NCBI GenBank assembly: GCA_004519485.1
Contig: CP038114.1
Span: forward strand, 757,501-821,500
Direction: 5' to 3'
Origin: Nannochloropsis oceanica
Taxonomy: Eukaryota > Sar > Eustigmatophyceae > Eustigmatales > Monodopsidaceae
DNA: 64,000 nucleotides
The notes beneath the pieces were generated by a model, which searched no databases, had not been told where the DNA came from, and saw only the letters and a list, made by a program, of their open reading frames with translations. The stretch's first letter is position 1; the number at the start of each line of letters is the position of its first letter. Of the stretch, positions 10,614 to 21,591 are shown in pieces. The position numbers were made by a program, and so were the translations under genes.

Positions 10614-12107
10614 ATGGAGGGACACACCGATCAAGGCACGTACTGAGCACCCACTCCCTTCCTCCCTCCCTCCCTCCCTCCCTCCCTTTCGTTCTTGCTT
10701 GAGGCAACTGGGTGCTGGCTGGCACAGAGAATGGAAGGACAGACTAATACTTATAGAAAGAGGGAGGGAGGGAGGGAGGGAAGTGGGAGGGAAGGAGGGA
10801 GAGAGGGCTGGTGTCAGACTTTTTGCCAATGTAGAGTTTGATATGCATACCTGTATCCACACGTCTGTCCCTCCCTGCCTTTCCCTGTCCTCCCTCTCTC
10901 CCCTCCTCCCTCCCTCCCTCCCTTCTTCGCAGGTGCCTTGGTTCGAGGCATGGTCAACACGGGACATATCATCACGGCCGCCGGTGAGGGAGGGAGGGAG
11001 GGAGGGAGAGAGGAATTGACAGGGGGGAGAGAGCGAGGGATGAGGATGGCTCCTGTTCTTGTTGTCACCCTGAAGTAGAGGGGGTGGAAGAAGGGAGGGA
11101 TGGAGGGAGAGGAGGACGGTTCATACTCACTCCACTTACTCATGCAATTCCCAGGTGTGATTATGGCTGTGGCTTTTTCAGGATTGCTCTTCTCCTCGGA
11201 GGTAGGTTTAAAATGGGAAAGAGGACGGGAGGGAAGGAGGGAGAGAGGGAGGGACGATAAGACAATGCTCATCTTTCCAGATCATCACATGTCTCATCTG
11301 TTCCCTGCCTCCCTCATCCCCATCCACCTCCCTTTAGCTCATCCTCAATCAAACCGCCTTCCTCCTTGTTCTCTCCGTCCTGCTCGACACCTTCGTCGTG
11401 CGTACATTCCTCGTTCCCATCCTAATGACATGGAGTGGTGCTAAGACATGGTGGCCAAGAGGAAACCTTCCTGCCCCTACGAAGGACCATGCCGTCCCTT
11501 GCGTTAGAAGTGGAAACGAGAATCAAAGCTAGATAACGTCCTGTCTTTCCCTTCCTTTTCCATCCTAATCCCACACAACATGCATGCAAGCAGGGGGTAG
11601 CACGAGAGAGGAAGAAGAGGAAGAGATTCTTTGAATTAAAGAATTATAACAATTTTGATAGTATTTATCTGTATCTGGAAGAAGGTAAGAGCTTGCATGA
11701 TTGATATTTGCATGGCTAGAAGTGCACGTGTCGCCTCCAGTTTTGAGAGAGGGAGGAAGGATTGATTGACAGAGCAACAAGAATTAAGGAAGGGAAAAAA
11801 AGAAGGATACACAATATTCAATTTAAGTGGTGTCATCGCTATAATTTTGGCTTTCTATCACCTTTCTCCTCGATGGTGATGCCACTGCCCTTGAACTCCA
11901 CATGTCGCTGCCCTTGTTGCTGCCCACGCTGCTCGTGGTCATGCTGTCGTCCTTCTCCTCCTTATCCTGTACCTCATCTTCCACGGCAAGCGTCAAACCC
12001 CATTGCCGCCCTCATTTTAATTCCGGACCTACATCCCCGTCCTCCGTGGCAGCCACCGAACCCTCCCCATTGCCATCCTGATTGCGGTCCTCCTTTTCCT
12101 CGCAGCA
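10614..12107 (+). repeat. Tandem duplication, unit 2 (orphan MMPL terminal exons)
   Basis: This is the second copy of the 9040-10613 unit. The exon part (10614-11460) is almost identical to unit 1, introns included. The 3' flank is more diverged, with about 100 bases net lost (offset falls from 1574 to about 1476). The hydrophobic segment returns near 12040-12107 as LPIAILIAVLLFLAA. The copy has no upstream MMPL exons, so it is best regarded as a non-coding relic, unless long MMPL transcripts read into it and splice to the alternative terminal exons. The stop context is changed relative to unit 1. Confidence 0.8.
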
Positions 12108-13099
12108 GGTAATGAAGCTGAAGCGGTGCTTTTCGATATGCTGGCAGTTTCTCTTTCTGTTGTTCAACTTGTCGCTTTCGAAGAGTGGAGCAGCTCGTTC
12201 ATTGTATTTGGGAGGGCCGGTAAATAAGGATCTGTTTATGAGCGACAGAAAACAGCATCATTGGGATGGATTGAAGGATTGAGGACCACTGGAATACACG
12301 TACACGCTACACGCTCAACGCAATAAATGTTTCTTTTTTTCTGCCGTTCCTACATCCCTCTAGAACTATCGCATGCAAACTGACGTCCTCTAGGACTTGC
12401 ATACGAGGGGGGGCTTTCCAACAATAAATTGTTGCATATTCATCCCTTAATTTTGTCCGAGTTTTACAAGCGACGATCCCATGCAATGGTGAGAGGGTGT
12501 ATCTTGCTTGATAAGGTGGGTGCTGCGGGTTTACGAGTAGTGCTGGAGGTGTGGTCGAAGCCCGGGCGGCTTTTCTGCCACTTGCTTGCCTGCTACTTCG
12601 TCCGTCAGCTGAAAGACGTGAATAATGTGATAGGATGAGGCAAGGGCGCGTAACTGTGTGATTTCTTTTGCAAAGTCATGGTTAGTGCGTCGCAATCCGA
12701 GGCTCGGAGCAACATTGAAGCACTTGCACCCATTCGACAGCTTTTCCCCCTTTTTCAGGACGTACAATGGGCCGAATTCTTATCATACACATTAGAATAC
12801 ACACATGTCCGTCCAAATATCCATCCATTTTGTCGGCATCGAACCATGCCGTCCGGTTAATGTCCGACATGAGTCATTTACAACTGTCAGCTGTCAACTT
12901 CGACATAACTTTCTTCATGCAGTGTAAGGACGTATGCAGTGTATTGGCTATGTATTACCGACCATTGCTGGTCGAAACACTAGACTTCTCCTAAGGCACA
13001 TCATCTCTTATTGACCCAACCCTAAATAGCATCTACTATCAATCAGTAAAGCCCTGTACTTTAATTATTCTGCTGATACAAAGTCTCCTTTGTGATGGG

Positions 13100-13130
<31 letters not shown>

Positions 13131-13379
13131 GAACAAAGTCGGGGCAATTTATCGGGTGGCCGAGCCCCAATATTTTCACTATACATCCTGCATTTCATGG
13201 CGTAACATTGCTCAATCATTCACATGCTTTTCTGTTCTCTACACAGTAGCGTGGACACAACCCTGACGGGGACTTTTTCTATATACGAGATAGAACATCT
13301 CCACAAGTGATAGTCGTGGAGGCGTGTCTCTGGTAAATGGGAGTAGGTAGCCTTACAAACGATAAGTGACGCCTGGCTG
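12108..13379. other. Intergenic stretch with a long poly-G run; no gene recognised
   Basis: Apart from the homopolymer at 13102-13128, I see only short open frames of no recognisable kind. The region is more AT-rich than the surrounding genes and lies between the MMPL duplication and PAS copy A, so the PAS promoter may be at its right end. Confidence 0.4.
13102..13128 (+). repeat. Homopolymer of 27 G
   Basis: An uninterrupted run of 27 guanines. Such runs can form G-quadruplexes, are unstable in replication and are often mis-sized by sequencing, so the exact length should be treated as approximate. Confidence 0.9.
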
Positions 13380-13707
13380 AACGCCCTGGCATGGGCTGAT
13401 GATTGGGACATGTGTTTTTTTTTATTAGCTCGGTACTACAGTGTTGTAATTCATGATATGTCCCATCCCCCATCTCACGGTGTGATCCTCCCACAGACAT
13501 GTCTCACAAAGAACAGTCTCAGTCCACTCGAGCTTCCAATGACGTTCGCTCCGTATAATACACATTACTTCTTATGTAGGAGTATCAGAGGCTTTGGTCA
13601 GAATCAGTGTGACTGTCCCAATGAAGCAGCAATACAGCTTATTGGCTGCAGCTGCTAACCCCTGTCCCGTCTCCACGCCACCGAATTCCTCGCCTTGGGC
13701 CTCTTTG
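13380..13707 (+). repeat. 328-bp tandem duplication, unit 1
   Basis: Bases 13380-13707 and 13708-14035 are near-identical; the only differences I noticed are a few single bases. The unit contains the promoter-proximal region and most of exon 1 of PAS gene copy A, including an ATGACGTTC start matching the start codon of PAS copy B. Unit 1 lacks the exon 1 splice donor, which lies just beyond the end of unit 2. Confidence 0.9.
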
Positions 13708-14035
13708 AACGCCCTGGCATGGGCTGATGATTGGGACATGTGCTTTTTTTTATTAGCTCGGTACTACAGTGTTGTAATTCATAATATGTCCCATCCCCCA
13801 TCTCACGGTGTGATCCTCCCACAGACATGTCTCACAAAGAACAGTCTCAGTCCACTCGAGCTTCCAATGACGTTCGCTCCGTATAATACACATTACTTCT
13901 TATGTAGGAGTATCAGAGGCTTTGGTCAGAATCAGTGTGACTGTCCCAATGAAGCAGCAATACAGCTTATTGGCTGCAGCTGCTAACCCCTGTCCCGTCT
14001 CCACGCCACCGAATTCCTCGCCTTGGGCCTCTTTG
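13708..14035 (+). repeat. 328-bp tandem duplication, unit 2
   Basis: This is the second copy of the preceding unit. It runs directly into the remaining exon 1 bases and the GTACGT donor at 14055, so this is the copy that can contribute exon 1 to the spliced PAS gene. Confidence 0.9.
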
Positions 14036-15521
14036 ATATTAACGGCGAATCATGGTACGTTTCCAAGGCAATAAGTGTCCGCAGCCCCCAGCCCTGCCAC
14101 CTATATGTACACAGTCCCCCCACTCGCTTCCAAAAACACAATCTCATCTAATCCGCACGCACGGGAACGCACGTTGATGGAAAGTACACAAAAATATCTT
14201 ATCATTTCACCTCATTTATAATTTCCTCATTGTTTTATAGCCATTATGTTTTTTGTCACCAATAAGGTGACATACTTCTGCGACACTAACCCAAAAAAAT
14301 AGGCCCTCTCCAGGTCGTTCACATGCGTCTATATACGCACTGTCTGTATGCAACGCATCTATTCGTAAACAAATTCAATTGCACACATACATAATTCCCA
14401 ACACACACAATTTTAAGAACTCCAAAAGCAGGCATTGAACAACTCCTTCCTTATCCAGGACCAACAACACTTCCGCCCGTCACCCCTTCATCAGCACCCG
14501 ACTCTCAAGTCTAAGACTCCCAGTATACCCTCCCAGGTCTCTCCATCTTTTCAAACACAGCAGCAGCAGCACCACCACCACCACCACCGGCAGCAGCATC
14601 TTGACCAAAATCACGCGCTATTGCAGCTTCACCACTCCCAACAATGCCAAATGCAGCTGCTCAAAATGCAGCATGTGATGGCGTCAACTGGGTGCTTTGC
14701 GATGAACGAATTCCTCCCTACTGAGTGCGTGAAGGCCAAGCTCTACCCATTGATTGCACCGCTAGGCGAGACCCTCCTGCCGCTGCAAGATATCCAAGCA
14801 GGTGTGATGAGCGTGTCAGCGGGGCTGCTGTCTGGCAAATATTTCAAGATCATGGGAAAGTACCTTCCGGTAAGGGACATTAGAGATACGTGCTTGTTGG
14901 TGCTTGCATGTTCGGTATTATCTATTTGGAGAACTCTCTCTTTCTCTCCATTTACTCAGGAACCCTAACCCTGTACAACAGAGCATAGAAAAGCAGCGAC
15001 GAGCGACGAAAGAAGATTTGTCGGGCTTAACGGCGGAGGAGAAGCTAGGGCGACGCAAGACGCGCGCACGCATGTACAACCGCTTGTCTTGCAACCGCCG
15101 CAAACGGTTACATGACGAATTGCGCACCGACATGAACCGCATGGGCATCTACAAGAATATTATAGACGATGCGCCGGACATGATGTGTGTTATATCATCC
15201 GATATCCAGAGCCAGGTGCTCTACGTCAATAAGGCTGCTCGATGCGTCCTCCCCACTGAGCCCACGCAGCTGGTGGGGTCCAGCTTCTGGAACATCGTCC
15301 ACAAAGATGACAAGATGGCGGTACTCACGGCCCTCTCCGCCGTCACCACCCTCAAGTCGGCCGGGAAAGTAGAGAAAGTACGCTGCGGTGTCGTCACCAA
15401 GTATCCCGGTGTCTATATGTCTGTGCGGATGACGCTAGCGAATGGAGTGCAGGGTATTGTCTGCATAATGTGCCATAAAGATCCGCTGGTTTCGCCTGAT
15501 GGACGGCCGTGTGTCATGTAG
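13949..15521 (+). CDS. PAS-domain protein with bZIP-like basic segment, copy A
   Basis: Three exons (13949-14054, 14418-14869, 14982-15521) join in frame into about 365 residues. The N-terminal half is Gln/His-rich (a QQQQHHHHHH tract). Exon 3 starts with a basic stretch (GRRKTRARMYNRLSCNRRKR) that resembles a bZIP basic region but lacks the exact Asn-x7-Arg spacing, followed by a PAS domain (DDAPDMMCVISSDIQSQ to the C-terminus). The LOV cysteine motif is absent, so a flavin photoreceptor is unlikely. By family, PAS domains sense ligands or mediate dimerisation; a regulatory role is inferred. The start is uncertain: the ATG used by copy B is present at 13868 but soon meets a stop, so I use the internal ATG at 13949, which aligns with Met-Lys-Gln in copy B. 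The exon 2 acceptor has moved to a nearby AG that keeps the frame. Confidence 0.65.
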
Positions 15522-17151
15522 GGCTCTCTTTTTTTGGGCAGCATAATTCTTTACAATGGTTATTCGACTGATCATTTACAATGGTTAGTTGTTTAGACAA
15601 GGAACTTTGGCAGCGATTACGACCGAAGTGGAACTAATACGAAGCCTGTATAATAATAAAAATTGGTCTTTCCCTCGTTGACTGTCTAATGCGTTTCCCG
15701 TGACGTTACCTATTAAGCAAATCAGGAAAGGGAAATCAAAAAGTTCTTCTCATATGCCCAGTGTCAAAATATTTGATAAAAACAGACCCTATTAGGACTG
15801 CAGTCCTACGAGTAGCTGTCCAAAACAGATGAGGAGAAAGTTCACACGTGCAAACATGGTGATGGGGAAGAAAGGGAGATGGCTATGTCTGATATGAGAT
15901 GAATTTTAATTTTATTGAATTACGGCGATCTGTAGCGAGGGAGAGAAATAGAGGAGGACACGACTAACCAGGTGGACATTTGAATGCATGTATGACAGAG
16001 AAAGGAAATAGAGAAGTATGATATACATATTAAACCCGTAAAAGTCTTGGTATGATACGTAATCAGACGACAGTGATAAGCCCGTCCTTAACAGGGAGAG
16101 TCATAGAGACACGATATCTGATCGGCAATCTTTTTAAAGAACATATGGGACGGACTTTACAGAAAGTAATGTAAGATTTTTGCTCTTTTTACTTTTTTGG
16201 GGTTTTAATCACCATAACGAGCCTTATCACCGGCATAGTAACATCTCCTTTTATAATATTTTGAGCACCAAAATAAGTCCGCCCCGCATGACGGGGAAGC
16301 TGCCGGCATCAGACCACTGGCGTTTTCGCGGGACGATGACGCCATCCCGCTCTAAACAAGCCGCTCCTTTGGCTGCCGGTCATCCCGCACCAACAAGTGG
16401 AGGGAACACAACAACAAGTGAGTACGAAAAAGCAAGCCGGGCGAACCCTCGATACGAATAGGACAAAAAAAGTGAATGAAAAATAGCACACACATTGACC
16501 CCATCGTAACTTAATTATCGCAATAAAAGGCGAGCCTGACCCTTCGCCCCTCTCTCGTCGAAAGGAGGGAACTTGGAGACAACGCCTGGCCCTCGCCACG
16601 CCAAATTCATGGAAATATTTTAACGGATTTTCGAACGCTCTATCCTGGACTCTCGGCAGACTATCCTGACCCCGTTGAGCGCGTTCCCTCGACACGATGG
16701 GAGAGTTCCTCATCGACAATACTAATCATGTACTTATTGTTCTGTTGCCTGACTTGATACGACAGATAAAGTGACGAAGGGTACTATAGTCTACCCTCGT
16801 ATATCGTCTACGTAAACCTCCCCACACACCACACACCATTCTTCCGCCAGTCAGACGGATCACAGAGGCGCGCGTCGTATCGCGGCTGCCGCGAGACGCT
16901 AATGCCACCGAAAAGTATACAAAAACAGTATTTTAAGTCAAACTCAGCTACTTGTATCAGCCTTAGAGCCCTGACAGCAGAGAAAGCATCATTTCCAAAA
17001 AAATATCAAACCATCATTCATTTTTCTGAGAAACGACGTGGATAAATCCACGTCATCTTTGCCACGCAACATCGTTTATCTACCCTGACCTACTTTTGTA
17101 GACCATAGTACAGCATCGATTATTTCAAGCCTCGTAAAGCAATCACATCCA
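15522..17151. other. Intergenic region with one dispersed repeat
   Basis: I recognise no gene here. A segment near 16249-16350 is shared with 36850-36950 (listed separately). The last few hundred bases must hold the promoter of the PEBP gene. Confidence 0.4.
16249..16350 (+). repeat. Dispersed repeat, copy 1
   Basis: About 100 bases match 36850-36950 in the same orientation. Both carry a GACGGG core, then CTG(C)CGGCATCAG or CTGGCATCAG followed by CCACTG. Identity is moderate by eye, which suggests an old duplicate or a family of intergenic repeats. Confidence 0.6.
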
Positions 17152-18291
17152 ATGAGCAAAACAAAGCAGCAGGCCCACACTACCTCTCAGGAGCTGCAGA
17201 GCGTGGGACTGATTCCTTCCGTCTTGCCCGAGGGCTTTCGAAGCACTTACTCTATCAATGCCACCTTCGGGATGCTTAATATAGACTGTGGGGCTGAAGT
17301 ACCTTTGCATGCCCTGGATGACCATTCCCCAGTCTACTCTGTGTTGGAAGCCCGAGATGAAGCCTACTACACATTTATCTTGGTGGACCCAGATTCTCCC
17401 ACTCCGGAAGCGCCCCACGACCGCGAGCTCCTTTTGCACCTGGTCACAAACGTACCAGGAAAGCAAGCAGACAGTCGAATTGGTGAGATCGTTGTGCCTT
17501 ACCGCATGCCAAGCCAGAACCAGGGTCAGAGCCGCGGCGTGCATCGCTATCTCTTGGCCATCCTGGAGCAACCCCAGGGAGGGCAGCAAATTGTGCACAT
17601 TGCCCGCCCAAAATACCGCACCAATTTTTCAATAGCCGAATATGCGAAACTTTACAGGTTTAAACTTGTTGGAGCGACCTTCTTCTACTCGTCGTGGGAC
17701 GAGGCTCACGCGCAAGGGACCAACGCTACAACCGCCATGGTACGGCTGCACGATTCCCTTGAGTACGCCAAATCCATGCTGGAGAAGGCAAATCTTCTCA
17801 AAGAGCTCGTGTTGGAAGGGAGCGTACATTTTATCGTGCCCCTCTTACTGAGATTCAATGGAGAGACTGTGTGTGCAGGGGATGAAGTGCCTTCCGCTGT
17901 AGCTGATACCACGCCCGTCATAACCTTTGACAGTGAAAAGGATCAGTCATTCTATACGGTGGTGATTGTAGATGCGGATTTCCCCTCCATCCATCAGGCC
18001 ACGGATCGCGCCCTGCTATTGATGCTCACAGCGAATATTCCAAGCTCTGAGGGTGACAGTAGCGTGGGGGACGTGATTATGCATTACATGTCTCCTTCAT
18101 CCTTTCCAGGGGGCACGGGGTTGCATCGTTATTTCGTCTTGCTTCTGGAGCAGCACGGTGGTATTTTGGAGGAAGGTGCTGTCGATATACCGGATCGCCG
18201 CCGAGGATTTCAGCTTCACGAATTTATGAAGGCACATGCCAGCCTTGAAGCGGTGGGTGCCACATTCTTTTTGGGGCGACGCAAGGAGTAA
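17152..18291 (+). CDS. Tandem double-domain PEBP/RKIP-like protein
   Basis: One uninterrupted frame of 379 residues contains two phosphatidylethanolamine-binding protein domains in tandem. Domain 1 (about 20-185) has the ligand-pocket motifs: DPDSP, then HLVTNVPG with the pocket His, then GVHRY. Domain 2 (about 215-375) has DADFP and GLHRY, but the His before the NxP turn is replaced (MLTANIPS), so its anion pocket is probably altered. PEBP proteins bind phospholipid head groups and act as signalling modulators (RKIP, FT/TFL1). Most are single-domain proteins of about 180-200 residues, so a doubled form is less common. There is no signal peptide or membrane segment, so a cytosolic location is likely. 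The lack of introns contrasts with the neighbours. Which partner it binds cannot be told from the sequence. Confidence 0.9.
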   Translation: MSKTKQQAHTTSQELQSVGLIPSVLPEGFRSTYSINATFGMLNIDCGAEVPLHALDDHSPVYSVLEARDEAYYTFILVDPDSPTPEAPHDRELLLHLVTNVPGKQADSRIGEIVVPYRMPSQNQGQSRGVHRYLLAILEQPQGGQQIVHIARPKYRTNFSIAEYAKLYRFKLVGATFFYSSWDEAHAQGTNATTAMVRLHDSLEYAKSMLEKANLLKELVLEGSVHFIVPLLLRFNGETVCAGDEVPSAVADTTPVITFDSEKDQSFYTVVIVDADFPSIHQATDRALLLMLTANIPSSEGDSSVGDVIMHYMSPSSFPGGTGLHRYFVLLLEQHGGILEEGAVDIPDRRRGFQLHEFMKAHASLEAVGATFFLGRRKE

Positions 18292-18725
18292 ATGAAGAGG
18301 ATGAGAGGAGCTTCTCCAAGTGGTAGTGCAATGCTAAAGAGGTGAGTGTTCTCGACAACAGGATAAGACAAAATTCAAGAAGCAATCCAAAGGGAAAAGA
18401 CCAGCGCCAGGATACGGGATTGACCATATGGACATAGTTATTCGAGAGATACTTTGGCAGGAAATACCGCGACTCTTAGAAGTAGGGTGGACTTTGTTCT
18501 ACGCCGTGACTGCATCGGCATTGGATGTAGGTACGGATTAAACCAAAAGATATAAAAGAATTAAGTTAAGTATTTAAAGCCATAAACATGCGCAAAAAGC
18601 AAGCAAGCAAGGGCGTGCATGTGTACACATAGCTACTATTGACAAGAACTACCAGGACCACCCTCCCTCCTTTCCCCCCTCCCCTTTTCTATCCAATGCT
18701 CCTTCTCCGTCATTTGAATACAAGC
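18292..18725. other. Convergent intergenic region
   Basis: This is the space between the ends of the PEBP gene (+) and the epimerase gene (-). It should hold both 3' untranslated regions. I see no further feature. Confidence 0.4.
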
Positions 18726-21591
18726 CTAAGTTTTCCTCCCTCGCAATTCCTCTAGACACAGAATCATCGCACGCCCGTTGTGATATGGACCCTTCCACTC
18801 GTTCGCCTTCCCCCCCTCCTTTCTTCCCTCCTTCACCTCCGCGAACCACTCTCCCCTCTCCCAATCAATCATCGTCCCGTTCAAGTACTTCAGCAGGGCC
18901 CCAAACGCCTCCCCTGCCTCGATCCCGCCCTCTCCCCCTCCCTCCCCTCTGTCGATTCTGCTGTACTTGGCGGCGGCGATGAGACTTTCGGCCTGGACCC
19001 ACCACACCTTGTCATCGTCTTGTGCGAAAGGGAGGGAGGGCTGGAGGAGGGGCTGGAGGAGGGGCTGGAGGGATGGAAGAAAAGAGAGCCAGGGTGTGAT
19101 GGAGGCGCATTAAATAAGATGTCAATAAAACTTGGAGATTGATGGAATCGTTCACTTCCTGTCAGCCCATTCTCCCTCCCTCCCTCCCTCGCTCCCTCCC
19201 TCCCTCGCTCCCTCCCTCCCTCCCTCCCTCCCTCCCTCCTCACCTTTTCGGTTTCTAGCACTCGTTGATTTTGAAAGGCGCCCTGAGTCTGATCGAAGCC
19301 ATAAGTGGTGGAATAAATCCAAAGGGAGGAGAGGAAAGAGGGAGGGAGGGAGGATAGGCGGATGTCCAAAGACTGAGGGAGGGAAAGATGGAAGAAGGAA
19401 AAAGAGAGGGAGGGAGGAAGAGGTTCAACGGTGGTGCGTAAGCCATAAAAGCCGAGGGAGGGAGGGAGCCAGGGAGAGGGTGAACGTTAGAAGGAGTGAC
19501 ATACCTCGCAGGCATCCACCACCAACCAGAGCAGCTCGTTCACGTGGCCAAAGAGGAGGAGGTTGGGAGTGTCGTCCGGAGTCCAGTCGCTGGCATAAAA
19601 CTCGACAACAGTGCCTGAAGGAAGGAGGGATTGAAGAAGGGAAGAGGGGGAAAGGGAAGGAGGCATGCATAAGCAGGGTGGAGATTATTACTTACCCCTT
19701 GGTCTGGCTCCTCTGTCCGCCCTCTTTCCCTCCCTCCCTCCCTCCCTTCCTACCTGGAGGATCTATCAGCATTTTCCCCGTCACCAAGGCGATCAGCTCA
19801 CGGATGACCGTCTCTACCCTCCCCTCCCTCCCATCTTCACCCCTCCCTTCCTTCTCTTCCTCCTCGAATGATCCGCCTTTCATCCCTTCCTCCCTCCCTC
19901 CCTCTTTTAGCGCCCTGTGGAAAGCCACCAACGACTCCAGGAGGTGGAGGTGGGTGTTAATGGTCTTGGGAGAGCGTCTCTGGATGGCGCCTTGGAAATG
20001 GGCAGGATCGAGAGACCTGAGAAGGGAGGGAAGGCATGCGAGGGAGGGAGGGAGGAAGGGAGAACCTGGGGTTGGGAAGGGAGGGACGGAGGGAGGGAGG
20101 GAGGGAGGGAGGGAGAGAGGAAGGAAGGGAGGCGACAAGTGTATGTCCGCCGCGTACCAGTCATTGAAGGGTGCTTCAAAGAAACCTCCATGCGTGGTGT
20201 CGTGGCACCTTTGGGATGGAGGGTGTCATGGCATTGCGTCAGACATAATCCTCCCTCCCTCCCTCCCTCCCTCCCCCCCTCCCTTCTTTCCCTCTCATAA
20301 GCCAACTAATCTCTTCTTCCTTCTTCCCCTCTCTACCTTCCTCCATCCCTCCCTCACCTCGTATACAGCAGGTCAAACAGCTGGGAGGCCATTGCCAAGG
20401 CCTCCCTATCCCCCGTGGCCATATAATAGTACGAAAGAGCGTACAAACCAAACGCTTGCCCGTACAGATCCTTGAAGGTACCCTACATAAGAAGGAAGAA
20501 CGAATAGTCAGACACGCTGGGCAAATTATGCCCCTCCTCCCCCCCTCCCTCCCTCCCTCCCTACCTACCTACCTCCACCACCGTCTTCCCGTCCGCCGCC
20601 ACCCGCCAGACGAAGCCCCCGTTCGCACGGTCCCACATCCTGTCCTTCAAGAATGTAAAGCCATGCATGGCCATTGCCAGGTTTTCGCTCCTGTTACTCT
20701 TCAGCCCTCCCTCCCTCTTTCCCTTATTCTCTCCCTCAGTCATGCCCTCACGGTTTTGTCCGCCGTCCTTCCCGCTCTCCTTTCCTCCCTCCTTCTCGTC
20801 GGCTTCGAAGAGGAGAAGGCGGGAAAAAAACCAGGTGATGCGTGCCTGCGGGAAAAAGAATGGAAATGGAAAGGATATGGAGAAGGGCAAAATGGAAGGT
20901 GGGAGGGAGGGAGGGGGTAAGGAGGGAGGGAGGAAGGGAAGGAGGGAGAAGAGGAACGCACCTGGGTAACGATCATTTTGGGAGCAGGGCCAAGGTAGTT
21001 CCCATTGATGTCATGGTTGAGGTTGAAACCTCCTGGTCATATATGTATGTGTGTACATGTGTCCATATGAGATAGAGTGCTGGGATGCCCCGCCATTCCT
21101 CCGCTTTCGTGTTCGGATGGTGTTGAGTTGCTCCCTCCCTCCTTCCCTCCGCCCGCCCTCCCTCCCTCCCTCCCTTTTCCCGCATACCATTCTCCAAGTC
21201 CACCACGCTGTTGCCAAGCCACCACGGACGAATATTAGTGTAGAGAATACGTTCCAATCGGTCTATGTATTCCTGTCGCTGGTTCGTTGAGAGGCTCGGG
21301 AAGGCAAGGCTGGAGAGAGGGGAGGGAGGGAGGAAAGGAGATGGTGATTGATCAGCCGTAAAGACCATTAAGAAGGTTCCAAAAAATGTACCGTTGCTCT
21401 TGCTCTTCTTCTTGTCCTCTCATCATTTCCGAATCAAGAGGTGTGGTGGTGGTGGCGCTGGTAGGTGTAGTAGCAGAAACATGGGCAGGGACACCAAGGA
21501 GTAGGGAGGACACCAGGAGGAGGAGGAGAGTGCTACTGGGAACGGCAGGACAGGTGGAGGCTCGGAGTTTTTTTCTCTTTATTCTTTGCAT
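18726..21591 (-). CDS. N-acylglucosamine 2-epimerase (AGE/RnBP) family protein, secretory
   Basis: Ten exons on the minus strand (21591-21392, 21309-21188, 21032-20962, 20845-20573, 20482-20358, 20208-20158, 20016-19754, 19614-19505, 19372-19244, 19007-18726) join in frame into about 541 residues. The AGE (alpha/alpha)6-barrel motifs appear in order: LNHDINGNYLGPAPKMIVTQ, FLKDRMWDRANGGFVW, KDLYGQAFGLYALSYYY, DTTHGGFFEAPFNDW, KTINTHLHLLESLVAF, FGHVNELLWLVVDACE, VWWVQAESL, GEWF, and the C-terminal KGPYHNGRAM. The conserved active-site histidines (FGHVNEL and PYHNGR) are present. Family enzymes epimerise N-acetylglucosamine/mannosamine or isomerise related sugars; the substrate here is not determinable. 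The N-terminus is a hydrophobic signal peptide (TLLLLLVSSLLLGVPAHVSA), so it is likely secreted or in the endomembrane system. Acidic or Lys/Gly-rich insertions (around exons 4 and 7) lengthen it beyond the usual 390-420 residues. Exon 9 may begin later, at 19288, which would remove 28 residues. Confidence 0.85.

Noticed and set aside
14982-15521. Aureochrome-type (bZIP plus LOV) blue-light receptor
   Set aside because: The sensor domain is PAS-like, but the LOV cysteine motif is absent and the basic region lacks the standard spacing.
19132-20475. Long plus-strand open frame of about 447 codons
   Set aside because: It runs antisense through well-supported epimerase exons and is composed of tract translations (LPPS, GREG); it is stop-free because of the repeats.
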